Assembly (NCBI GenBank): GCA_948890655.1 | Contig: CAQTYU010000005.1 | Location: 50,520-114,519 of the forward strand | Length of the DNA: 64,000 nucleotides | Direction: 5' to 3' | From: Christensenellaceae bacterium | GTDB lineage: Bacteria > Bacillota > Clostridia > Christensenellales > Borkfalkiaceae | In this document: piece after piece, positions 16,029-23,646 of the stretch | How the letters are laid out: each line of letters opens with the position of its first letter | How positions within the stretch are numbered: position 1 is the stretch's first letter | The notes under the pieces: model-generated | The model's database searches: none | What the model saw: only the letters and a program-made list of their open reading frames with translations | Told to the model about the DNA's origin: nothing | Translations under genes and position numbers: made by a program

Positions 16029-17278
16029 TTTAAAAGGTTGTCCGCACTGATTTTCTTCTTCTTTTTACCTTTTTTATCCACAGGCGAAGCAAGCGCCTTT
16101 TCACGCTCGGCAAACAGCTTGTTATACTCTGCGTAAACAGGGTCGTTTTTGTGCGCCTCTTCATAAGCCTTTAAATCTTCGGCAAGTTTAAGCCTGTCTC
16201 CGTTAACGCCTGCAAGGTTTGCGCGTGTAAACGTTTTGCCCAGCTTTTTAACGGCGGGCTCCGCCGAAACCGGCATTACGGGGCGGGCGATAAGTTCGCT
16301 CCTGCCCGCTGCCAGAAGTTCGCGCGCGGCGCGCTTTCCGTCCGCTTCTTCATCCTCTTTTATTTCCTTTTCGGTTCTGTTTGCCTTTGCCTTATCCGTT
16401 GCCGCTTTAAGCGCGGGATTAACGTATAAATCGAAGCCCCACTGCGTGAACGCCATCCAGCATACTAAAATAAACGAAAAACCTATGAAGATAAACACGA
16501 AAAGCCCTATCATCTGGAAGAAAGAGCCTATAAGTATTATCCAGACGGGAATAAGCGAAAAACCCGCCATAAACACCGTTTGGAGCGGCGTTCCCACCAT
16601 CATAAGGAAAGAATTTTTAAAGAGCTGTTTAAAGGTTACTTTATAACTTATGCCCACCGCAAACAGCCAACCGCAGTAAACCCCTGCGAACACGGTTGCG
16701 ATTACCATAAAGATGAACGCCGTCAAAGCGCCGGCGTAATTGCCGCCCTGCGCGGCAACCAAATTCTTCCAGTCGCCCAAAACAAGCGAGGAAAACATAA
16801 ACAACATAAATATCGTAACCGGAACGACGGTATTGAAGTAACCCACCTTTATTCCGCGGAAAAAGTCGGTAATTTTAAAGCCGCCGTGGTTTGCAAGCAT
16901 TTTTTTAATGGAATATCCGCCTCCCGCTATACCCAGCGAAGCGATAAATCCAGCAACAATCAAAAGCGAATAAAACAGCAGGTCCGAAGAAAGCCTTACA
17001 CCCTCGGCAAGTCCGCTGATATCGGGATAAAAAGGATATAAAATGCTGGAATTGAACGGATAAACGGAATCGAGTCCGGCAATATACGCGCCGCGCACCC
17101 ATACGATGGCAACGCCCGGAACAAACGTAATGAGAATAAAAACGTTAATTAAAACGAGCTTTAAAATATTGGACTTAAACACGCCCCACGCGTCGCTCCA
17201 TCTGCCCGTAGGAATAGCTTCCCTTATATAATCCCGGGCAAGTTCTTTGCCCTCCAGGTCGTTAACCTTAATTGCCAT
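16025..17278 (-). CDS. polytopic membrane protein, possibly YesL/DUF624-like
   Basis: A 417-residue protein with a hydrophilic N-terminus (1-35), about six membrane segments between 36 and 300, and a ~115-residue cytoplasmic tail rich in Lys, Glu and Ala (KANRTEKEIKEDEEADGKRA) ending KKGKKKKKISADNLLK. The segment RWSDAWGVFKSNILKLVLIN and the repeated VFKSN/LFKNS pattern (QLFKNSFLMMVGTPLQ) recall YesL/DUF624 proteins, but the tail is unusual. No catalytic residues are evident. It heads the operon that runs through the methyltransferase and hslO. Confidence 0.6.
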   Translation of the reverse strand: MAIKVNDLEGKELARDYIREAIPTGRWSDAWGVFKSNILKLVLINVFILITFVPGVAIVWVRGAYIAGLDSVYPFNSSILYPFYPDISGLAEGVRLSSDLLFYSLLIVAGFIASLGIAGGGYSIKKMLANHGGFKITDFFRGIKVGYFNTVVPVTIFMLFMFSSLVLGDWKNLVAAQGGNYAGALTAFIFMVIATVFAGVYCGWLFAVGISYKVTFKQLFKNSFLMMVGTPLQTVFMAGFSLIPVWIILIGSFFQMIGLFVFIFIGFSFILVCWMAFTQWGFDLYVNPALKAATDKAKANRTEKEIKEDEEADGKRAARELLAAGRSELIARPVMPVSAEPAVKKLGKTFTRANLAGVNGDRLKLAEDLKAYEEAHKNDPVYAEYNKLFAEREKALASPVDKKGKKKKKISADNLLK

Positions 17279-17369
17279 ATCTTTTACCTTATTTTAATAA
17301 TACTTGAAATTATGATATCATAACGGGCTGAATAATTCAAGTTATTTAATACCTTAATTTAAAAAAACT

Positions 17370-17399
17370 GCCGCGGCGCGTTATTCAACGCGCCGCGGC
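17370..17399 (-). terminator. terminator reading antisense to the XRE gene
   Basis: A 13-bp stem (GCCGCGGCGCGTT and its complement) with loop ATTC. On the minus strand it is followed by AGTTTTTTT. No minus-strand gene ends just before it except rubredoxin (17680), so rubredoxin transcripts appear to run antisense through the XRE gene to this site. Confidence 0.7.
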
Positions 17400-17422
17400 T
17401 TATTTCAAAAAAATCGGTTTTA

Positions 17423-17464
17423 ACATTCAGTGAATGTCATATTGCATAATCGTTATGTTAGAAT
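17423..17464 (+). promoter_or_regulatory. XRE promoter with operator-like palindrome
   Basis: ACATTC-AGT-GAATGT, a perfect 6-bp inverted repeat (17423-17437), is followed by an extended -10 TGTTAGAAT (TAGAAT at 17459-17464). The -10 ends 7 bases before the ATG at 17472, and there is no Shine-Dalgarno. Confidence 0.5.
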
Positions 17465-17471
17465 TGTCCGT

Positions 17472-17675
17472 ATGAAAATATTCGCAGAAAGACTTAAAGA
17501 ACCGAGAACAAAAAACAACTTATCGCAAAATGCCCTTGCAAACATATTAAATGTAAGCAGATGCACAATCGCACGCTGGGAAAAATGCAAAGGCGCACCC
17601 AATTCTTCACATCTCCGTGAAATTGCAAAATATTTTAAAATCAGGTGTAACTATCTTTTAGGTCTCGAAGGCTGA
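17472..17675 (+). CDS. small XRE-family regulator
   Basis: A 67-residue single-domain Cro/C1 DNA-binding protein: FAERLKEPRTKNNLSQNALA, VSRCTIARWEKCKGAPNSSH and the closing YFKIRCNYLLGLEG. The frame also opens at 17430, but the ATG at 17472 gives the standard MKIFAERLK start and lies 8 bases after the -10 box, so the earlier start would not be transcribed. The helix-1 segment has PRTKNN instead of the usual LRKEKG, a small deviation. It is convergent with rubredoxin, whose transcript seems to run through it in antisense. Confidence 0.78.
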   Translation: MKIFAERLKEPRTKNNLSQNALANILNVSRCTIARWEKCKGAPNSSHLREIAKYFKIRCNYLLGLEG

Positions 17676-17679
17676 AAAT

Positions 17680-17838
17680 TTATTCTGCTTTTGTAAACAT
17701 ATCTTTGCCGACTGCGCACAGGGGGCACGCAAAATCTTCGGGAACGCTTTCCCATTTCGTTCCGGCGGCTATACCGCCTTCGGGATACCCCGCGTCCTCG
17801 TCGTATTCCCAACCGCAAACGTCGCAAACGTATTTCAT
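17680..17838 (-). CDS. rubredoxin
   Basis: A 52-residue electron carrier, too short for a 60-residue ORF cutoff but clear in sequence: MKYVCDVCGWEYDEDAGYPE at the start and EDFACPLCAVGK near the end. The four Fe ligands are Cys5, Cys8, Cys38 and Cys41 (two CxxC loops), and the GYPEGGIAAGT and WESVPEDFACPLC segments are canonical. A GGAGGAG ribosome-binding site lies 8 bases before the ATG. In anaerobes rubredoxin feeds oxygen and superoxide reductases, none of which is adjacent. Its tail reads toward the terminator at 17370. Confidence 0.97.
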   Translation of the reverse strand: MKYVCDVCGWEYDEDAGYPEGGIAAGTKWESVPEDFACPLCAVGKDMFTKAE

Positions 17839-17931
17839 AATAAAACTCCTCCGCTATTTACGGCGCCCGCGCGCCGTGTTTAATAAACGTTCATTATTAT
17901 TTTATACTAAAATAATTTAATTATGCAGGTT

Positions 17932-18798
17932 TTAAATCACCTGCATTACGGCGTTAATAACAATTCCCGAAACAACCGCCACAACATACAATACCGCAAT
18001 TATCATTAAATTGCGCTTTATCTTTTTTGTGTTTTTTAACAGCACCACAAGCCCTAAACCTGCGTTACAGCAAAGTCCGCCCACAAAACTGCCGAAAAGT
18101 ATGCCGTTATTCAGGTAAGCGGTTGTAAGAATCGTACTCGACGCGCAGTTCGGTATCATACCCAACAGCGCCGTTATTAAAGGCTGAACAAACGGTCCCC
18201 CGCCGATAATAGCCGCGTTTATTGCGTCGGCGCCCGCCGCTTCGATTATGCATCCGAACACCACGTTAACAAAAAACAGATACAGCGCTATTTTAAGAGA
18301 ATGCAACAACGGCGAAACGAGATAAATCGTCAAATCCGACTTTCCGTCGTGCTCGTGACAGAGCGACTGCGAGCGGATATCCGCCGTCATACCTATTTCG
18401 GCAAGGCGTTCGCGCCTTAAAATAAAGTTGGCAAAATAGCCCACAAACACGGCGATTACAAGTTTTGCGCATATAAGCGGCATAATCATCCCCGCGTGGC
18501 TGAGCTCGGCAAGCATAATGATTAGGGCTTCGTCGGACGTTGCAATAAAAACGGCAAGCAGAGTACCCGTGCGGATGAATCCCCTGTCGTACAGCTTTGC
18601 CGCCATAACGGAAAATCCGCACTGGGGAATTATCCCCGTTGCGGAACCTATTAACGGCGCAAGTTCGCCCTGTAAAATTTTCTTGTTCTGCGTGAGCGTT
18701 GTGCGGTGTTCCAATAGTTCGATTAACACGTAAATCAAAAACAAAAACGGAAAAACCTTCAACGTGTCCACAAGGCAGTCTAAAACAGTTTCCCACAT
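17932..18798 (-). CDS. ArsP_2-type putative metal/metalloid permease
   Basis: A 288-residue membrane protein with about eight to ten membrane segments. Two internal repeats carry the same signature, GIIPQCGFSVMAAKLYDRG near 53-71 and GMIPNCASSTILTTAYLNNG near 213-232, as in PF11449-type permeases annotated as arsenic efflux or manganese transporter-like proteins. A histidine/acid loop (SLCHEHDGKSD) links the halves. The substrate is not established for the family. It is co-directional with rubredoxin and separated by 93 bases with a GC-rich hairpin. Confidence 0.78.
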   Translation of the reverse strand: MWETVLDCLVDTLKVFPFLFLIYVLIELLEHRTTLTQNKKILQGELAPLIGSATGIIPQCGFSVMAAKLYDRGFIRTGTLLAVFIATSDEALIIMLAELSHAGMIMPLICAKLVIAVFVGYFANFILRRERLAEIGMTADIRSQSLCHEHDGKSDLTIYLVSPLLHSLKIALYLFFVNVVFGCIIEAAGADAINAAIIGGGPFVQPLITALLGMIPNCASSTILTTAYLNNGILFGSFVGGLCCNAGLGLVVLLKNTKKIKRNLMIIAVLYVVAVVSGIVINAVMQVI

Positions 18799-18854
18799 AA
18801 AACTTAATTAATTATGTCCCGATTAATTATATCCTGCAAAAACAATCCTTATAC

Positions 18855-18884
18855 CATAAAAATTGCGGCGTGCCGCCGCAATTT
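18855..18884 (-). terminator. terminator after the ABC ATPase gene
   Basis: Minus-strand AAATTGCGGCG-GCA-CGCCGCAATTT, an 11-bp stem followed by TTATGG; it lies directly after the stop codon at 18889. Confidence 0.75.
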
Positions 18885-18888
18885 GTAA

Positions 18889-20106
18889 TCACTTTTTCTT
18901 TTTGTCTTTTCTGGGAGGAAGTTTTTCGGTTAGCCCGCGCTCTTCTTCGAATGTGAGCGGAACAAAGTCCGCGTCCGCATATCCGGTTTTAACGTAACCT
19001 TCGTCGCGCTTTAAAAGCGTAAGTCTCGTCACTCCGTCAAAAAGGTATACGCGGCTCAAATCCACGTTAAGATGCGCCGTTTCACCGCATTTTAATTGGG
19101 ATTGCCCCCCGACTATCAGCGAAATACCGCCGTCTAAGTTAAATTCGCAATAAACGTTATCGCCGTCGTTTTCAACTTTGCCTACGGTTCCTTTAAAAGT
19201 TCCTTCCTTGCCTGCAAAAGCGTCCTCGGGGCGAATGCCGACAATCACTTCTTTTTCCGCGCCGACGTATTCATCTATATTTTCAAAGCGGCTTACGATA
19301 TTTTCGGCAAGCGGAATTTCAAAATTTCCGCAAACCGCCTTATAACCGTATTCACTCTTTTGAATTTTTGCTTTTTGCACAAAATTAATTGTGGGCGCGC
19401 CCATCAGAAACGCGACGTATGCGTTAACCGGATAATCATAAAGATTGGCAGGAGTATCGATTTGCTGAACAAGCCCGTTCTTTAAAACGAGAATTCTCGT
19501 TGCCGCCGTCATTGCTTCGGAAAGGTTTTTAGTGGCGTAAATAAAACTGCCTTCCATTCTGGCCTGCAAATTTATGATTACGTCGAGCATATCCCGGCGA
19601 AGCACGTCGTCGAGTCCGTTTAAAGGCTCGTCGAAGAGATAAAGCTTAGGTTCTCTTGCAAGCGCCCTGCCTATCGCTACGCGCTGACGCGTTGCGGCCG
19701 TAAGCTGTTTGGGCTTGCGGTATAACACGTCGTTAAGCCCCAGAATTTCCGAAACGGCTTTAACCCTCTCTTTGATAAGCGCCTGCGGAGCGTTCCTCTG
19801 TTTTAAACCGAACGCCAAATTATCAAAAACGCTCAACGCGGGATAAAGCGTGTCGCCCCTGAAAACCATTGCAAGGTTTCTGTCCTTGGGGATTACGTCC
19901 GTCATATCCTTGCCGTCGATAAAAATTTCGCCTTCGGTGGGGTCTTCAAGCCCCGCAATCAACCTTAAAAGCGTGGATTTCCCGCTAGCCTCGCCGCCGT
20001 AGACAACCAAAAATTCTCTGTCGGTCGTTTCGAGATTTACGTTATAAAGCGCTTTTTCTCCCGAAGGATAAACCTTGTTTAGCGCCGTAAGTTTTAAACT
20101 TGCCAT
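18889..20106 (-). CDS. MalK/UgpC-like ABC ATPase with altered catalytic motifs
   Basis: A 405-residue protein laid out like MalK/MsmX: ATPase domain (1-235) and C-terminal TOBE/OB regulatory domains (about 240-375), plus a KDKKKK tail. Walker A (GGEASGKST, 37-45) and Walker B (LYLFDE, 155-160) are intact. However, the Q-loop Gln is Arg83 (MVFRGD), the LSGGQ signature is LTAAT (135-139) and the H-loop His is Lys193 (YATKNL). The DNA was re-read to confirm LTAAT. Such a protein may bind but not turn over ATP normally. No permease gene lies nearby. GGAG precedes ATG 20106; the earlier start at 20139 has none. Confidence 0.88.
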   Translation of the reverse strand: MASLKLTALNKVYPSGEKALYNVNLETTDREFLVVYGGEASGKSTLLRLIAGLEDPTEGEIFIDGKDMTDVIPKDRNLAMVFRGDTLYPALSVFDNLAFGLKQRNAPQALIKERVKAVSEILGLNDVLYRKPKQLTAATRQRVAIGRALAREPKLYLFDEPLNGLDDVLRRDMLDVIINLQARMEGSFIYATKNLSEAMTAATRILVLKNGLVQQIDTPANLYDYPVNAYVAFLMGAPTINFVQKAKIQKSEYGYKAVCGNFEIPLAENIVSRFENIDEYVGAEKEVIVGIRPEDAFAGKEGTFKGTVGKVENDGDNVYCEFNLDGGISLIVGGQSQLKCGETAHLNVDLSRVYLFDGVTRLTLLKRDEGYVKTGYADADFVPLTFEEERGLTEKLPPRKDKKKK

Positions 20107-20147
20107 AATTTTCTCCGTTTTACAGCAATATAATAACACATATTTCC

Positions 20148-20176
20148 TTGTAATCGCAAGTAAATTGTGTTAAACT
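20148..20176 (+). promoter_or_regulatory. queH promoter ending next to the start codon
   Basis: TTGTAA (20148-20153), a 17-base spacer and TAAACT (20171-20176), then six T residues and the ATG at 20183. No Shine-Dalgarno precedes the ATG, so the mRNA is probably leaderless. Confidence 0.5.
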
Positions 20177-20182
20177 TTTTTT

Positions 20183-20794
20183 ATGAACGCAAAAAACTTT
20201 GACAAGCTCATGGACGAAGAACTTAAAAACGCCGACGGTAAAAGTCTTTTACTGCACTGCTGCTGCGCGCCCTGTTCGACAGCTTGTCTGGAAAGACTGT
20301 TCAAAAAAATTAAGACGACCGTTTTATTTTATAATCCCAACGTTAAAAGCGGCGAATACGAAAAGCGCAAAGCTGAAATGATTAGGTTTTTAAACGAAAC
20401 GGGTTATGCGGCTTTTTTAGACTGCGACCACGACGAAGAAAGCTTTTATTCCGCGGTAAAAGGGCTTGAAAAAGAGAAAGAGGGCGGCGCAAGATGCCTT
20501 AAATGCTTTGAGCTTAGACTTGCGAAAACGCGGGATATTGCCGAGGCAAACGGGTTTGATTACTTTTCCACGACCCTTACTTTAAGCCCGCTGAAAAACG
20601 CGGAAGCTATTAACGAAACAGGCGAAAGTCTGCAAAAAAACGCAAAGTGGCTGTACTGCGACTTTAAAAAGCGCGGCGGATACTTAAGGAGCGTTCAACT
20701 TTCAAAAGAGCACAATCTTTACAGACAGAATTTTTGCGGCTGCGTGTATTCGGAAAACGAACGCAAAACCGTTGCGGAAACAGATAAAAAATGA
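20183..20794 (+). CDS. queH: epoxyqueuosine reductase QueH
   Basis: A 203-residue non-cobalamin enzyme that performs the last step of queuosine synthesis in tRNA. The Cys-rich start LLLHCCCAPCSTACLERLF (residues 22-40) and ARCLKCFELRLAKTRDIA near 104 supply metal and Fe-S ligands; SPLKNAEAIN follows; CDFKKRGGYLRSVQLSKEH and YRQNFCGCVYS complete the QueH signature (Cys pairs near 184-189). It is divergent from the ABC ATPase gene, and its start lies 7 bases after the -10 box without a Shine-Dalgarno. Confidence 0.96.
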   Translation: MNAKNFDKLMDEELKNADGKSLLLHCCCAPCSTACLERLFKKIKTTVLFYNPNVKSGEYEKRKAEMIRFLNETGYAAFLDCDHDEESFYSAVKGLEKEKEGGARCLKCFELRLAKTRDIAEANGFDYFSTTLTLSPLKNAEAINETGESLQKNAKWLYCDFKKRGGYLRSVQLSKEHNLYRQNFCGCVYSENERKTVAETDKK

Positions 20795-20841
20795 TATAAT
20801 ACTTTAAACGATAACACAAAACCAACCAAAAAACTTAGAGA

Positions 20842-20930
20842 AGCAAGCAAGACAAGGCGAACGAGCACCACCTAGGGCGCATACACAGAAGTATGTAACC
20901 GAGGCGGCGCGGCGTTCAACACGGTATTGC
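20842..20930. repeat. extragenic imperfect hairpin element (copy A)
   Basis: An 89-base non-coding element between queH and the carbamoyltransferase gene. Core CATAC-ACAGAA-GTATG is enclosed by longer imperfect arms: CACCTAGG facing CCGAGGCGG, and GAACG facing CGTTC. It starts GCAAG and ends TATTGC. Similar plans appear at 59939-60020 and 2428-2515. It lies just before the downstream ribosome-binding site, so it would be transcribed if the two genes share a message. Confidence 0.45.
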
Positions 20931-20962
20931 GCCGCTTATATAAGTTTTCCACGGGAGCAAAA

Positions 20963-21901
20963 ATGGATATTAACCGCTATTCCCCCTCCTACGGCATAAA
21001 TCACAAGCATATGCTGGGGCTTGCCGATTATTCGGCGGAAGAAATTTTCGAAATTTTATATGCGATAAAATCGATTAAGGGCAAATTCGCTGCGCACGAG
21101 GACACCCGCATTATACAGGGCGTAACCGTAGCCCTCCTTTTCGGCGACACCTCCATGCGCACACGCTCGGCGCTGGAAATAGGAATAAGGCAACTCGGCG
21201 GAGTGTGCGTAAACCTGCCTTACAGCGAAAAGGATATGCAGGCGGGCGAAAACTTTAAGGATATAGTAAGCGTAATCTGCCGTTTCGGCGTGGGTGCGCT
21301 CGTTACGCGCGGAATAGACAGAAAAACTTTAAACGAATACTGCGCGGTTTCGCAGATTCCGGTAATAAATTCAACCAACCATAACGAAGTTCCTATGCAG
21401 ACGCTTTGCGACCTTTTCACCGTATGGGAAAAGAAGGGCAAACTGGAAGGACTTAAAATAGCGTACGTCGGCAAAGGCGGCTCAAATGCCGCGTCACTGG
21501 TTACCGGCGCGATAAAATGCGGAATGGAAGTTGCCGTAGCCACGCCTAAAAAATTCGCACTGCGCGAAGACGCGGTGAACGACGCGTTGCAGTACGGAAA
21601 CTTTCTTATAACCGAAAATCCGGTAGAAGCCGTTAAGGGCGCGGATATAATTTACACCGACGGATACAGCTATCATTCTTCCATTTCAGAAAACGACCTT
21701 GAAATTTTAAAGCCTTATCAGGTTAACGCGTCGCTTTTCTCGCTTGCCAACCATAGCGCATACTTTATGCACTCTCTTCCCGCAACGCGCGGCGCCGAAG
21801 TTACGGCGGACGTTATCGACGGCAAAAACAGCCTCGTGCTTGAACAGGGCGAAAACAAACTGCACACCGTAAAAGCCGTTCTGGCAATGCTGATTAAATA
21901 A
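20963..21901 (+). CDS. ornithine carbamoyltransferase homologue with altered substrate motifs
   Basis: A 312-residue member of the aspartate/ornithine carbamoyltransferase fold. The carbamoyl-phosphate loop SMRTR (64-68), GEN (95-97) and RGAEVTADVIDG (276-287) are recognisable. The expected HPxQ box reads VPMQ (143-146), HCLP reads HSLP (270-273), and the ornithine loop DVWxSMG is replaced by TDGYSYHS (232-239). So catalysis on ornithine is doubtful, and the substrate is unknown. No other arg genes are nearby. I start at ATG 20963 with GGGAG 8 bases upstream, not at 20927 inside element A. Confidence 0.85.
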   Translation: MDINRYSPSYGINHKHMLGLADYSAEEIFEILYAIKSIKGKFAAHEDTRIIQGVTVALLFGDTSMRTRSALEIGIRQLGGVCVNLPYSEKDMQAGENFKDIVSVICRFGVGALVTRGIDRKTLNEYCAVSQIPVINSTNHNEVPMQTLCDLFTVWEKKGKLEGLKIAYVGKGGSNAASLVTGAIKCGMEVAVATPKKFALREDAVNDALQYGNFLITENPVEAVKGADIIYTDGYSYHSSISENDLEILKPYQVNASLFSLANHSAYFMHSLPATRGAEVTADVIDGKNSLVLEQGENKLHTVKAVLAMLIK

Positions 21902-21916
21902 CCCGTTTAAACGCAC

Positions 21917-21958
21917 AGCCCGCTATACTTGGTTGCAAGTATAGCGGGCTTTAATTTT
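21917..21958 (+). terminator. strong terminator after the carbamoyltransferase-like gene
   Basis: A 14-bp perfect stem (AGCCCGCTATACTT and its complement), loop GGTTGC, then TTAATTTT. Confidence 0.9.
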
Positions 21959-21992
21959 ATTTTGCAATTTACACGAACGTGATTTTATTTTA

Positions 21993-22814
21993 CTAAATTT
22001 CTATTTCTCCGCCGGCAGAAAGGTATTCCAGATTACCTTTCAATTTTTCTTTCATAATGCCGTACGCCCGTTGCCCCGTACAATGACAAGTGTAATAGCG
22101 CGTTTCCCCGTCGTCGAGCTTAAGGGCAATTTTATTCACAAGCTCCTTACTCTCATGCTTTTTTGATATAGGGTTGTAAAGATGAAATCCGCCTATAATT
22201 TCCATGGGCTTTCCGTCCGCCAATTGCTTTGCGCGCTCTTTGATGTTTACTATCCCCGCGTGAGCGCAACCTGCAAACAAAACCACTTTTCCGCCTTCCG
22301 CAACAAGTAAATTCTGTTCGTGTTTAAAATCATCAAGCCGCTTTTTGCCGTTTATTTCCGCTAAAAGAGCTTTATTTGAACTCGGAGTCAACCCGTTATC
22401 CCGCACGTCCGAAAACAAAGTCAACTCGTCGTCTAACACCTCGACGCCGCCTGTAAATATTAACCGTTTATCGCCCTTTAAAGAACTGTTTAGCCCCACG
22501 CTGAACGGCAGCCCCAAAACTTTGGCATAATGTTTATCGAACGCGCTCTCCCTGATATATATTTTAGCCGAACCGTTGTGTTGCAAAAATAAAGCAAGCG
22601 CGCCGGCGTGGTCAACGTGCCCGTGAGAAATTACCACGGTATCTATTTCCGCAATATTTACGCCCGTTTTCACGGCGTTTTCGAGAAACAATCCGTTCGG
22701 ACCCAAATCGAATAATATTTTATGTTTTTCAGTCTGAATATACAGGCAAAGTCCGTGTTTACTTTTAAATTTTGATGAAACCGACGTGTTTTCCACTAAT
22801 GCTTTTATTATCAT
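21993..22814 (-). CDS. metallo-beta-lactamase-fold hydrolase
   Basis: A 273-residue member of the MBL superfamily, of the type related to the archaeal MJ0301/dihydropteroate synthase-associated hydrolases. The metal-binding core VVISHGHVDHAGAL lies near 61-74; FAGCAHAGIVNI near 175-186 and GGFHLY near 204-209 add ligands, and the C-terminal YYTCHCTGQRAYGIM includes Cys-His-Cys. The substrate is unknown. No Shine-Dalgarno is seen before ATG 22814. It is convergent with the carbamoyltransferase-like gene. Confidence 0.82.
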   Translation of the reverse strand: MIIKALVENTSVSSKFKSKHGLCLYIQTEKHKILFDLGPNGLFLENAVKTGVNIAEIDTVVISHGHVDHAGALALFLQHNGSAKIYIRESAFDKHYAKVLGLPFSVGLNSSLKGDKRLIFTGGVEVLDDELTLFSDVRDNGLTPSSNKALLAEINGKKRLDDFKHEQNLLVAEGGKVVLFAGCAHAGIVNIKERAKQLADGKPMEIIGGFHLYNPISKKHESKELVNKIALKLDDGETRYYTCHCTGQRAYGIMKEKLKGNLEYLSAGGEIEI

Positions 22815-22839
22815 AAGATATCTGTAAAATTACCGTAAT

Positions 22840-23646
22840 TCAAAACTTTTTCTTAAAATCAATCACTATCATTTCGGGGCGGTTAAAAAGGCGCAAAGGG
22901 AATTCCGAATTCCCCAGCCCGCGCGAAATTATCATTTTTGTCTTCCCGCGCGTGTGCACGCCTGCGGTAAGTTTTGGAAACACTCCCTGCCCCGGCGCGT
23001 ACAGCCCAACGCCCGTAAAAGGTATGCGCCACTGTCCGCCGTGAGCGTGTCCGCTCAAAATAAAATCGAATCCCAAATCCTTGTACTTATCCAGAAACTG
23101 CGGCATATGCGCAAGCAGAATTTTAATGTTCGGGCTGTCCGCCACACTGTCCGCAAGTTTGTAAACCGTATCGTTTTTCCGCGAAGCGCAATTAAGCCCC
23201 GCAAACGTTATTCCGCACATATCCGCGGTGCAATCATCTAAAACGACGGCGCCGGCCTCCTTTAAGTCCCTGCGGAAGAATCTGTAACCCGCGTTGCGCA
23301 TCTCGTGGTTTCCCGAAATAAAAACAAAAGGCGCCGCCGCCGAAAGCGCGGAAACGAGCTCCAATGCAACCCGCTTGTTATTATCGGTGTATCTGTGTAC
23401 GATATCCCCCGTAAAAACAATTACATCGGGTTTTTCCGTTACAACCTTTTTTATAAGCCGCTCGTTTTTGTGCCCGAAGCTTTTACCGTGCAAATCGCTT
23501 AAATGCAATATTTTTACATTTTTTTGCAACTTATCCGTTTCAAAATCAAAACGCGCGGTTTTTATGCAGGAATTGTTGAACCAAACGAACACGGCTATAA
23601 GCGCAAGTCCGCCGAGAACGCCGAGCGTAATCCACAGCCAAAGCAT
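22840..23646 (-). CDS. membrane-anchored metallophosphoesterase (YkuE/YaeI-like)
   Basis: A 268-residue calcineurin-like phosphoesterase. An N-terminal membrane segment (about 2-24) is followed by HLSDLHGKSFG (48-58), FTGDIVHRYTD, FISGNHEMRNAG, and HLSDLHG-partner metal motif LSGHAHGGQWR near 198-208, the five-block pattern for a two-metal site. YkuE/YaeI-like members are proposed to remove phosphate from lipid or UDP-sugar substrates; the real substrate is not given by sequence. Its ATG overlaps the trmB stop by one base (TAATG), so they are co-transcribed. Confidence 0.85.
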   Translation of the reverse strand: MLWLWITLGVLGGLALIAVFVWFNNSCIKTARFDFETDKLQKNVKILHLSDLHGKSFGHKNERLIKKVVTEKPDVIVFTGDIVHRYTDNNKRVALELVSALSAAAPFVFISGNHEMRNAGYRFFRRDLKEAGAVVLDDCTADMCGITFAGLNCASRKNDTVYKLADSVADSPNIKILLAHMPQFLDKYKDLGFDFILSGHAHGGQWRIPFTGVGLYAPGQGVFPKLTAGVHTRGKTKMIISRGLGNSEFPLRLFNRPEMIVIDFKKKF

